A stretch of DNA of 64,000 nt from Pseudomonas bohemica (GCF_002934685.1 NZ_NKHL01000101.1:1-64000), one strand, 5' to 3'. Positions 16,725 through 26,011 are shown, counted from the stretch's first letter. A program made the numbers and translations. Notes: a model not told the origin generated them from the sequence alone.

Positions 16725-17615
16725 ATGACCGCTTCCAGCTCACAGCGCAAAAGCACGTTTCGCCAACAGGTCCAGGCACGCCAAGGGCTTCTGGTGGCCG
16801 GCGTATTCAACGCGCTCAGCGCAAGAATCGCTGCCGATATCGGTTTTGAAGCGCTTTATCTCAGTGGAGCGGGTGTCACCAACATGGCCCTGGGCTTGCC
16901 AGATCTGGGATTCGTTGGGCTCGACGAAATAGCCGTACACACTGCCAGGGTGCGCGATACCGTAGAGCTGCCTCTGATTGTCGATGCCGACACCGGTTTC
17001 GGTAATGCATTGAACGTGCGTCACACGGTGCGCACACTCGAACGTAGCGGAGCCGATGCCATCCAGTTCGAAGACCAGGTGCTGCCCAAGAAATGCGGGC
17101 ACTTCTGCGGGAAGGAAGTGATCAGTGCAGCGGAAATGGTGGGCAAGCTTCAGGCCGCGGTGGACGCGCGTGAGGATCGGAATCTCCAGATCATTGCCCG
17201 TACCGATGCCTGTGCCGTTGAAGGCATCCAGGCCGCCATCGAGCGCGCACACCGTTACGTGGAGGCCGGGGCCGACATCTTGTTTATCGAAGCCACCGAA
17301 AGCATCGAGGATATCCGGCGCCTGCCTGGTTTGTTCGATACGCCCAACCTGATCAACATCGTGATCGGGGGCAAGACACCTACACTGCCCCGCAATGAGT
17401 TGGGCGAACTGGGCTACGGAATCGTGCTCTACGCTAACGCGGGTTTGCAGAGTGCAACGCTGGGCATGCAGCGCGCCTTGACCAGCCTGTTGCAAAACGG
17501 TCGTCTGGATGAGGATCTGACATTGGTGGTGCCGTTCGCCGAACGCCAGCGTCTGGTGAACAAGGCGCTCTTCGACGAGTTGGAATATCGCTACGGCGTG
17601 GCAGGACAGGCATGA
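16725..17615 (+). CDS. Isocitrate lyase/PEP mutase family carbon-carbon lyase
   Basis: The 296-aa product has family hallmarks: GVFNALSARIAADIGFEALYLSGAG, the metal-binding VDADTGFGN, QFEDQVLPKKCGHFCGK (the K..CGH catalytic loop) and IARTDA. It resembles carboxyvinyl-carboxyphosphonate mutase, 2-methylisocitrate lyase, dimethylmalate lyase and oxaloacetate decarboxylases. The intact CGH loop suggests a lyase rather than a mutase. A good ribosome site (AAGGAG) precedes the ATG. Its stop overlaps the start of the broken transporter gene as ATGA. With the upstream hydrolase it probably splits a ring-opened dicarboxylate. Confidence 0.85.
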   Translation: MTASSSQRKSTFRQQVQARQGLLVAGVFNALSARIAADIGFEALYLSGAGVTNMALGLPDLGFVGLDEIAVHTARVRDTVELPLIVDADTGFGNALNVRHTVRTLERSGADAIQFEDQVLPKKCGHFCGKEVISAAEMVGKLQAAVDAREDRNLQIIARTDACAVEGIQAAIERAHRYVEAGADILFIEATESIEDIRRLPGLFDTPNLINIVIGGKTPTLPRNELGELGYGIVLYANAGLQSATLGMQRALTSLLQNGRLDEDLTLVVPFAERQRLVNKALFDELEYRYGVAGQA

Positions 17616-18414
17616 TTGACGAAGCGCAAGGCCCCCCGTCGAAGGCCGCGGTTGCAGGGGCATTGGTCGGCAACGCGATCGAATGGTACGACTTTCTGGC
17701 GTACAGTATTTTCTCGCTGTATTTCGCCAAGGCATTTTTTCCAGCAGACGCAACCACCGTGCAGCTGATGAACACTGCTGCCATCGCAGCGGTGGGGTAT
17801 GTGGGGCGTCCTCTGGGGAGTTGCCTCATCGGTCTATACGCCGACAGGCGAGGACGCAGACGTGCATTGACCCTTTTGGTCGGGGGCATGTGCCTGGGCT
17901 CGATGATGATCGCGCTTGCTCCAACGTATGCCATAGCGGGGCCAGGGCCCCAGCGCTGTTGATTGGTGCTCGCCTGTTGCAAGGGCTGTGCATGGGTGGG
18001 GAGTACGCAACAAGCGCGGTGTACTTGAGCGAAGTTGTGCCTGCCAATCGACGCGGCTTTTACCTGGGCTTCGTACAAGTGAGTGTCGTCGGTGGACAGC
18101 TGTTTGCGCTGGCGCTGATGTTGTTCATGCAATATGTGTGGTTGAGCACTTCCCAAATCGAAAGTTGGGGATGGCGAATCCCATTTCTGATTGGCGGCAT
18201 ATTTGCGTTGTTTGCTGCTTATATCAGACGGCATGTGCAGGAGCTGGAGCCGCCACGTTCACAACCCCCTTCATTATCTCCCTGGAAGGAGATGTATCGG
18301 CATTGGCGATTACTGTTGCTGGTGGTGGGCATTTCAGTGGGCGGCACAGTGGCATTTTATACTTACACCATTTATATCCAGAAGTTATTAATCAACACCC
18401 ATCGGAGGGGGTGA
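17612..18414 (+). pseudogene. Metabolite:H+ symporter (MHS/MFS), frameshifted and truncated
   Basis: The first frame reads AVAGALVGNAIEWYDFLAYSIFSLYFAKAFFP through the RRGRRRALTLLVGG loop, classic for MHS-family symporters such as ShiA or KgtP. Near 17,940 the frame breaks; similarity resumes in another frame as APALLIGARLLQGLCMGGEYATSAVYLSEVVPANRRGF. Adding one G to the G4 run restores the frame. The protein also ends early at about 265 codons after FYTYTIYIQKLLINT, lacking the last five or so helices. It overlaps the upstream lyase by four bases (ATGA). Its loss would leave the cluster without its importer. Confidence 0.85.
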
Positions 18415-18563
18415 TGAACTGGGGACGTGAGTGGCCTAACGTGGGTTATGAGAACGTGACCGATTACGACAAACAATATGCGCTGATGCAGCGTTTATTG
18501 CGCGATGCAGCAGCTCGAAACGCCGTAATGGTCCACGCTCCGACCTCGCTTTACCGGTTTTGA
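18414..18563 (+). CDS. Small ORF at the junction after the truncated symporter
   Basis: A 49-codon frame starts with an ATG overlapping the truncated symporter's stop (TGATG) behind GGAGGGGG, a strong ribosome site. It encodes MNWGREWPNVGYENVT... and ends ...VHAPTSLYRF. I do not recognise it. It may be the start of a gene cut off by the same rearrangement that truncated the symporter, or chance. It ends 18 bases from the convergent nirD end. Confidence 0.3.
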   Translation: MNWGREWPNVGYENVTDYDKQYALMQRLLRDAAARNAVMVHAPTSLYRF

Positions 18564-18581
18564 CTCACATGGGTTTCAACC

Positions 18582-18959
18582 TCATCCCACACCAACCTCC
18601 ACCACCTCCCCATTCAACCGCACCGGCCAGGTCCGCAATTTCAGCGACGGGTCCTCCAAACACGTCCCGTCTTCCAGCCGGTAATGCTGCTTATATAGAG
18701 GCGATGCAATCACAAGATCCCCGGCCAGACTGCCCACCAGCCCGCGCCCGATCACGTTCGCCCCGGACACCGGATCGCGGTTGTCCACGGCAAACAGTTG
18801 CGGGGTACCGCTGATGCAGGCGATGTAGAACAGCGCCACCTGCACATTGCCCACCAGCGCCACCACCCCGGAGTTGAGCACCAGGTCCTGACGGGCGCAT
18901 ACCGCGCGCCAGGCTTGGGTGTGGGTCATGTCCTTCATAAACGCATTGGCCTGGCTCAT
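18582..18959 (-). CDS. nirD: Nitrite reductase (NADH) small subunit NirD
   Basis: The 125-aa protein matches the NirD/Rieske-fold small subunit of assimilatory NADH-nitrite reductase (WRAVCARQDLVLNSGVVALVG, AVDNRDPVSGANVIGRGLVGSLAGDLVIASPLYKQHY). As in most NirD proteins, the Rieske cluster ligands are absent. Its ATG overlaps the nirB stop as ATGA, so production is coupled to NirB. It supports electron transfer or assembly in reduction of nitrite to ammonium in the cytoplasm. Confidence 0.96.
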   Translation of the reverse strand: MSQANAFMKDMTHTQAWRAVCARQDLVLNSGVVALVGNVQVALFYIACISGTPQLFAVDNRDPVSGANVIGRGLVGSLAGDLVIASPLYKQHYRLEDGTCLEDPSLKLRTWPVRLNGEVVEVGVG

Positions 18960-21517
18960 CGTGCTATCTCCTCGACGGGAATCAGGTTGAGTTCATGGGC
19001 TCGTGCCGGGCGCCGCTGGCTGCGTTCCGTAACGAAATGGATGTCCGGATCGGCACTCTTGTCGTTGACGAAGGTACGGAAGCGCTTGAGCTTTTCCGGG
19101 CTCTTCAGGGCGTTGGCCCACTCACATTCATAACGGTCCACCACCAGCTGCATTTGTTCCTCCAGCTCGGCCGCCAGCCCCAGGCTGTCACCGATGACCA
19201 CCGCTTTGAGGTAATCCAGCCCGCCCTCCAGCGACTCGCGCCAGACCGAGGTGCGTTGCAGCTTGTCGGCGGTGCGGATGTAGAACATCAGCACCCGGTC
19301 GATGTAGCGAATCAGCGTTTCGTCATCCAGATCGGTGGCCAATAGCTCGGCGTGGCGTGGGCGCATACCGCCGTTGCCGCACACATACAGGTTCCAACCG
19401 TTCTCGGTGGCGATCACCCCAATGTCCTTGCTTTGCGCTTCGGCGCATTCGCGGGTGCAACCGGAAACCGCGAACTTCAACTTGTGTGGGGAGCGCAGTC
19501 CCTTGTAACGGTCTTCGATGGTAAGCGCCATTTGCACACTGTCCTGCACGCCATAGCGACACCAGGTGCTGCCGACGCAGGACTTCACGGTACGCGTCGA
19601 TTTGCCATACGCATGCCCGGTCTCGAAACCAGCGGCGATCAGCTCGGCCCAGATGTCCGGCAGTTCATGCAACTGCGCGCCAAACAGGTCGATACGCTGC
19701 CCGCCAGTGATCTTGGTGTAAAGGTCGTATTTCTTCGCGACAGCGCCGATGGCGATCAAGCCGTCCGGGGTGATTTCACCCGCCGGTATTCGCGGGACCA
19801 CCGAGTAGGTGCCGTTCTTCTGCATGTTGGCCATGAAGGTGTCATTGGTGTCCTGCAGCGGCACCAGCGATGGGTCCATGATCGGTTTGTTCCAGCACGA
19901 CGCAAGGATGGATCCGACCACCGGTTTGCAGATGTCGCAACCCAGATGGCCCTTGCCGTGACGGCTAAGCATGTCTTCGAAGGTTTCGATTTTTTCCACG
20001 CGGGCGAAGGCGTACAGCTCCTGACGCGTGAAGGCGAAGTGCTCGCACAGGCTCTTGTCGACAGCGACGCCTCGGGCGGTCAGTTCGTGCTCGAACACAC
20101 TCTTGAGCAATGCCGAACAGCCCCCGCAACCGGTCGCCGCCTTGGTACAGGCCTTGATGCCTGCCAGATCGCTGCAGCCGCCATCGATGGCCGAACAGAC
20201 CGCGCCTTTACTGACGTTATGGCAAGAGCAAATGGTTGCGGTGGCGGGCAGCGCATCGGCACCGAGCGTGGGTGCGCCTTCGCTGTGGGGCAGGATCAGG
20301 CTCGATGGATCGGCAGGCAGCTTGATGCCATTCTGCGCATATTGCAGCAGGGTGTCGTAATAGCTGTTGTCGCCCACCAGCACCGCGCCGAGCACCCGTT
20401 TGCCATCGGCGGACACCACCAGGCGACGGTAGCTGGCGGTGGCTTCGTCGATGAAGCGATAACTGCGTGCGCCCGTCAGCGCGCCGTGGGCGTCGCCGAT
20501 CGAGCCAACATCGACGCCCAACAGCTTGAGCTTGGTCGACATGTCGGCGCCGAAGAATGGCTCCGCTTCCTGACCGCACAATTGAGCCGCGACGTTGCGC
20601 GCCATCTGATAACCCGGCGCCACCAAGCCGAATACGCTGCCGTTCCAGGCCGCGCATTCGCCGATGGCGAAGATGTCCGCATCGCTGGTACGGCAATGTT
20701 CGTCGATGGCGATGCCGCCTCGCGGGCCCAGTTCCAGCTCGCATTGGCGGGCGAGGGCGTCTTGTGGGCGGATACCGGCGGAGAACACGATCAGGTCGGT
20801 TTCGAGAAACTCTTCACCGGCAAAATTCATCCGATAGCGATAGTGCTCACCTTGAGTGATCGACTGGGTGGCGCGAGACAGATGCACGCCTACGCCCAAG
20901 GCCTCGATCCGCGCTTTCAAGGCCGCGCCGCCGTGGTCGTCCAGCTGTACCGGCATCAGGCGCGGGGCAAACTCCACTACATGCGCTTCCAGCCCCAGCG
21001 ACTTCAGTGCATTGGCCGCCTCGAGACCTAGCAAGCCGCCACCGACCACCACGCCCCGTGTGGCCTGGCTTGCCGCAGCGCGAATGGTGTCCAGATCATC
21101 CAGCGTGCGATACACCAGCCGCGAGTGGCCTTTGGCGCCTTCGATGGGCGGCACGAAAGGGTAGGAACCGGTCGCCAGCACCAGCTTGTCGTAACCGAAG
21201 CAGCCTTTGGACGTAATGACCTCGCGGCGGGCGCGATCGATTTCCAGCACGGGGACGCCCAGGTGCAGCGTCAGGCCGGCCTGCTCATAGAGAGCTGCGT
21301 CGCTCATCGCCAGGGATTCGGCATCGCGCCCGCCGAAGTATTCGGATAAGTGAACGCGGTCGTAGGCGCGCTGGCCTTCCTCGCCAAAGACGTGAATGCG
21401 ATAGCGTGCCAGGGCGCCGGCAGCGATCAATTGCTCGACGCAGTGATGACCGACCATCCCGTTGCCGACGACGATCAGGGTTTGCACATCATCAAGAGGG
21501 GCGACAGTGGTGTTCAT
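18956..21517 (-). CDS. nirB: Nitrite reductase (NADH) large subunit NirB
   Basis: The 853-aa enzyme has an N-terminal FAD/NADH domain (TLIVVGNGMVGHHCVEQL, GVVVGGGLLGLEAANALKSLGLE). A BFD-type [2Fe-2S] domain follows (ICSCHNVSKGAV...CTKAATGCGGC), then the siroheme/[4Fe-4S] nitrite reductase part with CVGSTWCRYG and GCTRECAEAQSKDIGV supplying cluster cysteines. It reduces nitrite to ammonium using NADH. Its length is typical. It is transcribed with nirD from a leader that contains a sigma-54 promoter match and an internal terminator, divergently from the nitrate reductase gene. Confidence 0.97.
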   Translation of the reverse strand: MNTTVAPLDDVQTLIVVGNGMVGHHCVEQLIAAGALARYRIHVFGEEGQRAYDRVHLSEYFGGRDAESLAMSDAALYEQAGLTLHLGVPVLEIDRARREVITSKGCFGYDKLVLATGSYPFVPPIEGAKGHSRLVYRTLDDLDTIRAAASQATRGVVVGGGLLGLEAANALKSLGLEAHVVEFAPRLMPVQLDDHGGAALKARIEALGVGVHLSRATQSITQGEHYRYRMNFAGEEFLETDLIVFSAGIRPQDALARQCELELGPRGGIAIDEHCRTSDADIFAIGECAAWNGSVFGLVAPGYQMARNVAAQLCGQEAEPFFGADMSTKLKLLGVDVGSIGDAHGALTGARSYRFIDEATASYRRLVVSADGKRVLGAVLVGDNSYYDTLLQYAQNGIKLPADPSSLILPHSEGAPTLGADALPATATICSCHNVSKGAVCSAIDGGCSDLAGIKACTKAATGCGGCSALLKSVFEHELTARGVAVDKSLCEHFAFTRQELYAFARVEKIETFEDMLSRHGKGHLGCDICKPVVGSILASCWNKPIMDPSLVPLQDTNDTFMANMQKNGTYSVVPRIPAGEITPDGLIAIGAVAKKYDLYTKITGGQRIDLFGAQLHELPDIWAELIAAGFETGHAYGKSTRTVKSCVGSTWCRYGVQDSVQMALTIEDRYKGLRSPHKLKFAVSGCTRECAEAQSKDIGVIATENGWNLYVCGNGGMRPRHAELLATDLDDETLIRYIDRVLMFYIRTADKLQRTSVWRESLEGGLDYLKAVVIGDSLGLAAELEEQMQLVVDRYECEWANALKSPEKLKRFRTFVNDKSADPDIHFVTERSQRRPARAHELNLIPVEEIAR

Positions 21518-21554
21518 ATCGAGTCCCGGCCAAAGCCAATCAGGTTTTTGAAAG

Positions 21555-21597
21555 CAAAAAAAAGGCGCCCGGAACCTCTCGGTTCCAGGCGCCTTTG
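21555..21597 (-). terminator. Leader terminator (attenuator) upstream of nirB
   Basis: On the minus strand, AAAGGCGCC-TGGAACC-GAGA-GGTTCC-GGGCGCC forms a long hairpin followed by T8. It lies after the putative nirB sigma-54 promoter and 38 bases before the nirB ATG, so it would stop nirB transcription unless bypassed. Nitrate-assimilation leaders in proteobacteria are often controlled by ANTAR antiterminators (NasR, NasT). The same AAAGGCGCC opening is found in the leader terminator of the divergent gene. Antitermination is inferred; nasT is not in the window. Confidence 0.65.
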
Positions 21598-21733
21598 CCT
21601 GTTCTTTTAGGGGTTGTCACTCGACCGCTTTGTCGGCAGCAACCTGCTGGGCCCATGCCTTGTGGGGCGAGTGATCATCATCGACCGACCCGGGCCGCCA
21701 ACCATGCGTACAGGCTGGACTTGATTGAGGTGA

Positions 21734-21749
21734 AGCAATGGGTGTGCCA
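21734..21749 (-). promoter_or_regulatory. Sigma-54 promoter match for nirBD
   Basis: The minus strand reads TGGCACACCCATTGCT, which has the GG-N10-GC spacing and nearly the full TGGCACG-N4-TTGC consensus. It lies about 220 bases before nirB and upstream of the leader terminator. NtrC/RpoN control of nitrite reductase is normal in Pseudomonas. Confidence 0.65.
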
Positions 21750-21998
21750 GTGCAACGAAGCGGTATGTCCTCGAACCGGTAGCGGTCCGGCGTGCCAGCG
21801 CTGACGCCCATAATACCGCCACCACTGCCAAATCAGACTGATGCAGTGGATCAGTCGCGACTGCCATTACGAGGCACGGAAAAGGTGCGGATTGGGCGAC
21901 ATTTGCCCCAACCTGTAGCAATTCGGCCCACCGACGCTTTCGCTTTCAAATCCTTCACGGCCGCCAATCTGCGTCGCTATAGGCCATGCTCCTGACAC

Positions 21999-22014
21999 TG
22001 GCCTGCCGTTTGCA
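21999..22014 (+). promoter_or_regulatory. Sigma-54 promoter match for the nitrate reductase gene
   Basis: The plus strand reads TGGCCTGCCGTTTGCA with GG and GC exactly ten bases apart, a fair sigma-54 match. It lies about 120 bases before the ATG at 22,136 and just upstream of a terminator-like leader hairpin. Confidence 0.5.
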
Positions 22015-22059
22015 ACTGCACCCCTGCAGGCAGTCAACGCCGATTGCCATCTTCACGAC

Positions 22060-22117
22060 AAAGGCGCCGTGTGCTCCCCGTTTTTTTTCAGCGGAGGGGA
22101 ACAGGGCGTCTTTTTTT
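22060..22117 (+). terminator. Leader terminator (attenuator) upstream of the nitrate reductase gene
   Basis: AAAGGCGCCGTGTGCTCCCC pairs imperfectly with GGGGAACAGGGCGTC and is followed by T7, ending 18 bases before the ATG. The 5' arm begins with the same AAAGGCGCC as the nirB leader hairpin and is preceded by CGACA. This suggests both divergent transcripts are controlled by the same antitermination factor. Confidence 0.55.
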
Positions 22118-22135
22118 GGCTTCGGGAAAGTGGAT

Positions 22136-25100
22136 ATGGCGAGCAACAGCGTGCGAAGTGTGTGTCCTTATTGCGGCGTCGGCTGCGGCATCGTCATGCA
22201 GGTCGAGAACAATCGGGTGATCAAGGTCGGTGGCGACAAAAGCCACCCCACCAACTTCGGTCGCCTGTGCACCAAGGGCACGACCTGCGGCCAGGCCATC
22301 GCCGAGTCCGGGCGCATGGAGTCGGCGTATCTGCGTCATCAACGACATAAAGACCCAGTGCGCACCGACATCGATACCGCGATCGGCGAAACCGCGCAGC
22401 GCCTGCTCGCAATTCTCGACCGCGACGGCCCCGACGCGCTGGCTTTTTACGTCTCCGGGCAGATGTCCCTGGAGGCGCAATACCTGGCCAACAAACTGGC
22501 CAAGGGGTTTGTGCGCACCCCCAACATCGAATCCAACTCGCGGTTGTGCATGGCCAGTGCCGGCAGCGGCTACAAACTGTCGCTGGGCTCCGATGGCCCG
22601 CCAGGTTCCTACGATGATTTCGACAAGGCCGATCTGTTCTTCGTGATCGGCGCTAATATGGCCGACTGTCATCCGATCCTGTTCCTGCGCATGATGGATC
22701 GGGTCAAGGCCGGGGCGAAGCTGATCGTCGTCGATCCTCGGCGCAGTGCCACGGCAGACAAGGCCAGCCTGTTTCTGCAGATCAGACCTGGCACCGACCT
22801 GGCACTGCTCAATGGCCTGTTGTACCTACTGCTCGAAAACGGCGACATCGACGCTGACTTCATCGCCTCCTACACCCAGGGCTGGAACGCGATGCCCGAC
22901 TTCCTCGCCGCGTATTTCCCGGCCCACGTGGCACAGATCACGGGGCTCGCCGAAGCGGATATTCGTCAGGCCGCGCAGTTGATCGGCCAGGCACCGGAGT
23001 GGATGAGCTGTTGGACCATGGGCCTGAACCAGAGCACCCACGGCACATGGAACACCAACGCGCTGTGCAATCTGCACTTGGCGACCGGGGCGATCTGTCG
23101 TCCCGGCAGCGGCCCGTTTTCCCTCACCGGCCAGCCCAATGCCATGGGCGGCAGGGAAATGGGCTACATGGGGCCGGGACTTCCCGGGCAGCGCTCGGTA
23201 CTGGCCGAAGCGGATCGCAGCTATATGGAAGGCATGTGGTCGATCCCCCAAGGTAGCCTCGGCCAGAAAGTCGGCGGCGGCACCATCGATCTGTTCCAGC
23301 AGATGCGCGAGGGCACGATCAAGGCGTGCTGGATCATCTGCACCAACCCGGTCGCCAGCGTCGCCAACCGCGCCACGGTGATCGAAGGGTTGCAGGCCGC
23401 CGAACTGGTGATCACCCAGGACGCCTTCCTCGACACGGAAACCAACCGCTACGCCGACATCCTGTTACCTGGCGCGCTATGGGCCGAAGCCGATGGCGTG
23501 ATGATCAACTCCGAACGCAACCTGAACCTGACGCAAAAAGCGGTCGATGCGCCCGGCGACGCCTTGCCCGACTGGCAGATCATCGCCCGCGTGGCCTGCG
23601 AAATGGGTTTCGCCGAGGCATTCAGCTACCGTTCGGCCGAGGACGTCTTCGAGGAAATCAAACAGGCGTGGAACCCGCAGACCGGCTACGACATTCGTGG
23701 CGCCAGTTACGCGCGTCTGCGTGAAGGCTCACTGCAATGGCCCTGCGCACCTGGCAGCGACGCCACGCGCAATCCGATTCGCTACCTCAACCATGGCGCC
23801 AGTCAGACCCTCAAACTGGACGCGCAAGGCCAGCGCCCGGCCATCATCTTCGCCACCGAACATGGCAGGGCGGTGTTCCTTCCGCGCCCGCACATGCCGC
23901 CCGCTGAAATGCCCAATGAAAACTACCCGCTGGTGCTCAACACCGGCCGCGTGCAGCACCAATGGCACACGCTGACCAAGACCGGCAAAGTCGCGACCCT
24001 GAACAAACTCAACCCCGGCCCCTTCGTCGAAATTCACCCCGACGACGCAACAAGCCTCGGCATTGCCGACAAGGACGCCGTCGAAGTGAGTTCGGCCAGA
24101 GGGCGCGCCGTGCTGCCGGCGGTGGTTACCGATCGGGTGCGGCCGGGCAATTGCTTTGCGCCGTTTCACTGGAACGATGTGTACGGCGAAAACCTGGCGA
24201 TCAACGCGATCACCAGCGATGCCGTCGACCCGATTTCGCAACAGCCGGAATTCAAGTTCTGCGCCGTGGCATTGAAGAAGGTCGAGTTGATCGGCCACCG
24301 TTTTCTCGATCTGCCGCAGGCCGATGTCGAGCTGCTCGAAGAGGTCGAAGGCATGCCGCTGTTGACTCTGCTGTGGGCCTCACAGACGGGTAATGCCGAG
24401 GCGCTGGCCAAGGGGTTCGGTAGCCGCTTGCGCGCCGTGGGCGTGCCGGTTCGGGTCACGGCGATGGACAGTTTTCCCGTGACCCGCCTGGCCGAAACCG
24501 GCACGGTCGCGCTGATCAGCAGCACCTTTGGCGACGGCGACGCCCCGGATAACGGCCAGGGCTTCTGGCAGTCGCTGAACGCGCAACAGGCGCGACTGGA
24601 ATCACTGCGTTATGCGGTACTCGCGCTGGGCGATCCGAGTTATGAAAACTTCTGTCAGCATGGCAAGCGTCTCGAACAGCGCCTGTCGAGTCTGGGGGCG
24701 TCGCCGCTGATAGCACGAGTGGATTGCGATGGCGATTTTCAGACGCCCGCCGAGCGTTGGTTCAAGGCATTGCAACAGGCATTGGCGCTGGACATTCCCG
24801 ACGTCGCATTCGAAGCTCCACCCGGTGATCAGCCGTCCCGCGCGCAGCCACATCCAGCCAGGCTGGCGATCAATCGGCGCCTGAACGGGGAGGGCGCGGG
24901 CAAGGATACCCGTCAGTTCGCGCTGACCCTCGGTGATTCGGGCATGAGGTACGAAGCGGGTGATGCATTGGGCGTGTGGCCGCGCAACTGTCCGGGGCTG
25001 GTTGACGAGTTGCTGGAACTGACAGGCCTCAATGGCGAGCAGTCGGTTCAGGTCGAGAAGCTGGGGGACATATCGCTGCGACAGGCACTGACCGAGCGAT

Positions 25101-25936
25101 TCGAAATCGCCCGACCCAACCGGCAGGCACTGGATTTCATCGCCACGCGCGGCGCCAGTCCGGAGCTGAAAACCCTGCTCAGTGAACCCTTCAAGGGTGA
25201 GCTGAAAAGCTGGCTGTGGGGGCGACAACTGGCGGACGTGCTGCGCGAGTTTCCCCTAAGTTGTTCCGGGGAAGAGCTGCTGGAAAATCTCAAGCCGCTG
25301 CAACCGCGTTTGTATTCCATCGCTTCCAGTGCGAAGGCTCATCCCGACGCGGTTCACCTCACCGTTTCGGCGGTGCGCTACGGCAAGCGTAAAGGTGTGT
25401 CATCGACCTTTCTCGCCGATCGCGCCGACGCCTGTGAGGTGCCGATCTTCCTGCAACCGACCCAGCACTTTCGCCCGCCCGCCGATGGGGGTGTGCCGAT
25501 GATCATGATCGGGCCAGGCACTGGCGTGGCGCCCTTTCGGGCTTTTTTGCAGGAGCGCCGGGCGCGCGGTGATCAAGGCCGTAACTGGCTGTTCTTCGGC
25601 GAGCAGCACGCGGCCACCGATTTCTACTATCGCGACGAGCTGCAGGACATGCAAAAGGACGGGCTGCTGACTCACCTTAGCCTGGCGTTTTCCCGCGATC
25701 AGGCCGAGAAAATCTACGTTCAGCATCGCATCCGCCAACAAGGTGCCGAGCTGTGGAAGTGGTTGCAGGAGGGAGGGCAGATCTACATCTGTGGCGACGC
25801 TACGCACATGGCCAGGGATGTCGATCACGCGCTGCGCGATGTCATCAGCCAGCATGGCGGCTTGAGTGAAGAACGGGCGGCCGAACATCTGCGTGATCTG
25901 GCCGAACACAAGCGTTATGTGCGAGATGTGTATTGA
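22136..25936 (+). CDS. Fused assimilatory nitrate reductase / CysJ-like flavoprotein
   Basis: A 1,266-aa protein from MASNSVRSVCPYCGVGCG. Residues about 1-720 are a molybdopterin bis-MGD nitrate reductase with the N-terminal [4Fe-4S] motif CPYCGVGCG, the WSCWTMGLNQSTHGTWNTNA segment and a molydopterin-binding C-terminal domain. From about 740 comes a flavodoxin domain (LLTLLWASQTGNAEALAKGFG, STFGDGDAPDNGQGFW), followed by FAD- and NAD(P)H-binding ferredoxin reductase domains ending YVRDVY, exactly like CysJ/cytochrome P450 reductase. The fusion lets electrons pass from NAD(P)H through FAD and FMN to the Mo site without a separate reductase. The start is set by the cluster motif that follows it. 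Divergent from nirBD. Confidence 0.95.
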   Translation: MASNSVRSVCPYCGVGCGIVMQVENNRVIKVGGDKSHPTNFGRLCTKGTTCGQAIAESGRMESAYLRHQRHKDPVRTDIDTAIGETAQRLLAILDRDGPDALAFYVSGQMSLEAQYLANKLAKGFVRTPNIESNSRLCMASAGSGYKLSLGSDGPPGSYDDFDKADLFFVIGANMADCHPILFLRMMDRVKAGAKLIVVDPRRSATADKASLFLQIRPGTDLALLNGLLYLLLENGDIDADFIASYTQGWNAMPDFLAAYFPAHVAQITGLAEADIRQAAQLIGQAPEWMSCWTMGLNQSTHGTWNTNALCNLHLATGAICRPGSGPFSLTGQPNAMGGREMGYMGPGLPGQRSVLAEADRSYMEGMWSIPQGSLGQKVGGGTIDLFQQMREGTIKACWIICTNPVASVANRATVIEGLQAAELVITQDAFLDTETNRYADILLPGALWAEADGVMINSERNLNLTQKAVDAPGDALPDWQIIARVACEMGFAEAFSYRSAEDVFEEIKQAWNPQTGYDIRGASYARLREGSLQWPCAPGSDATRNPIRYLNHGASQTLKLDAQGQRPAIIFATEHGRAVFLPRPHMPPAEMPNENYPLVLNTGRVQHQWHTLTKTGKVATLNKLNPGPFVEIHPDDATSLGIADKDAVEVSSARGRAVLPAVVTDRVRPGNCFAPFHWNDVYGENLAINAITSDAVDPISQQPEFKFCAVALKKVELIGHRFLDLPQADVELLEEVEGMPLLTLLWASQTGNAEALAKGFGSRLRAVGVPVRVTAMDSFPVTRLAETGTVALISSTFGDGDAPDNGQGFWQSLNAQQARLESLRYAVLALGDPSYENFCQHGKRLEQRLSSLGASPLIARVDCDGDFQTPAERWFKALQQALALDIPDVAFEAPPGDQPSRAQPHPARLAINRRLNGEGAGKDTRQFALTLGDSGMRYEAGDALGVWPRNCPGLVDELLELTGLNGEQSVQVEKLGDISLRQALTERFEIARPNRQALDFIATRGASPELKTLLSEPFKGELKSWLWGRQLADVLREFPLSCSGEELLENLKPLQPRLYSIASSAKAHPDAVHLTVSAVRYGKRKGVSSTFLADRADACEVPIFLQPTQHFRPPADGGVPMIMIGPGTGVAPFRAFLQERRARGDQGRNWLFFGEQHAATDFYYRDELQDMQKDGLLTHLSLAFSRDQAEKIYVQHRIRQQGAELWKWLQEGGQIYICGDATHMARDVDHALRDVISQHGGLSEERAAEHLRDLAEHKRYVRDVY

Positions 25937-26011
25937 GGCCCCACGACTTCTATCATGTGAAATACGCATCGCCGATTGCTTTATTGATTTTCATTGGTAA
26001 TGTATGGCTCT

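Noticed and set aside
16740..17753. 337-codon open frame on minus opposite the lyase gene
   Set aside because: It crosses the end of a clear isocitrate lyase-family gene and has no signature of its own.
19352..21031. 559-codon open frame on plus opposite nirB
   Set aside because: NirB motifs on the minus strand are complete; the plus frame is a codon-bias shadow.
21607..21921. Short minus-strand ORF upstream of nirB
   Set aside because: It covers the putative sigma-54 promoter and leader, and its translation matches nothing I know; treated as regulatory DNA.
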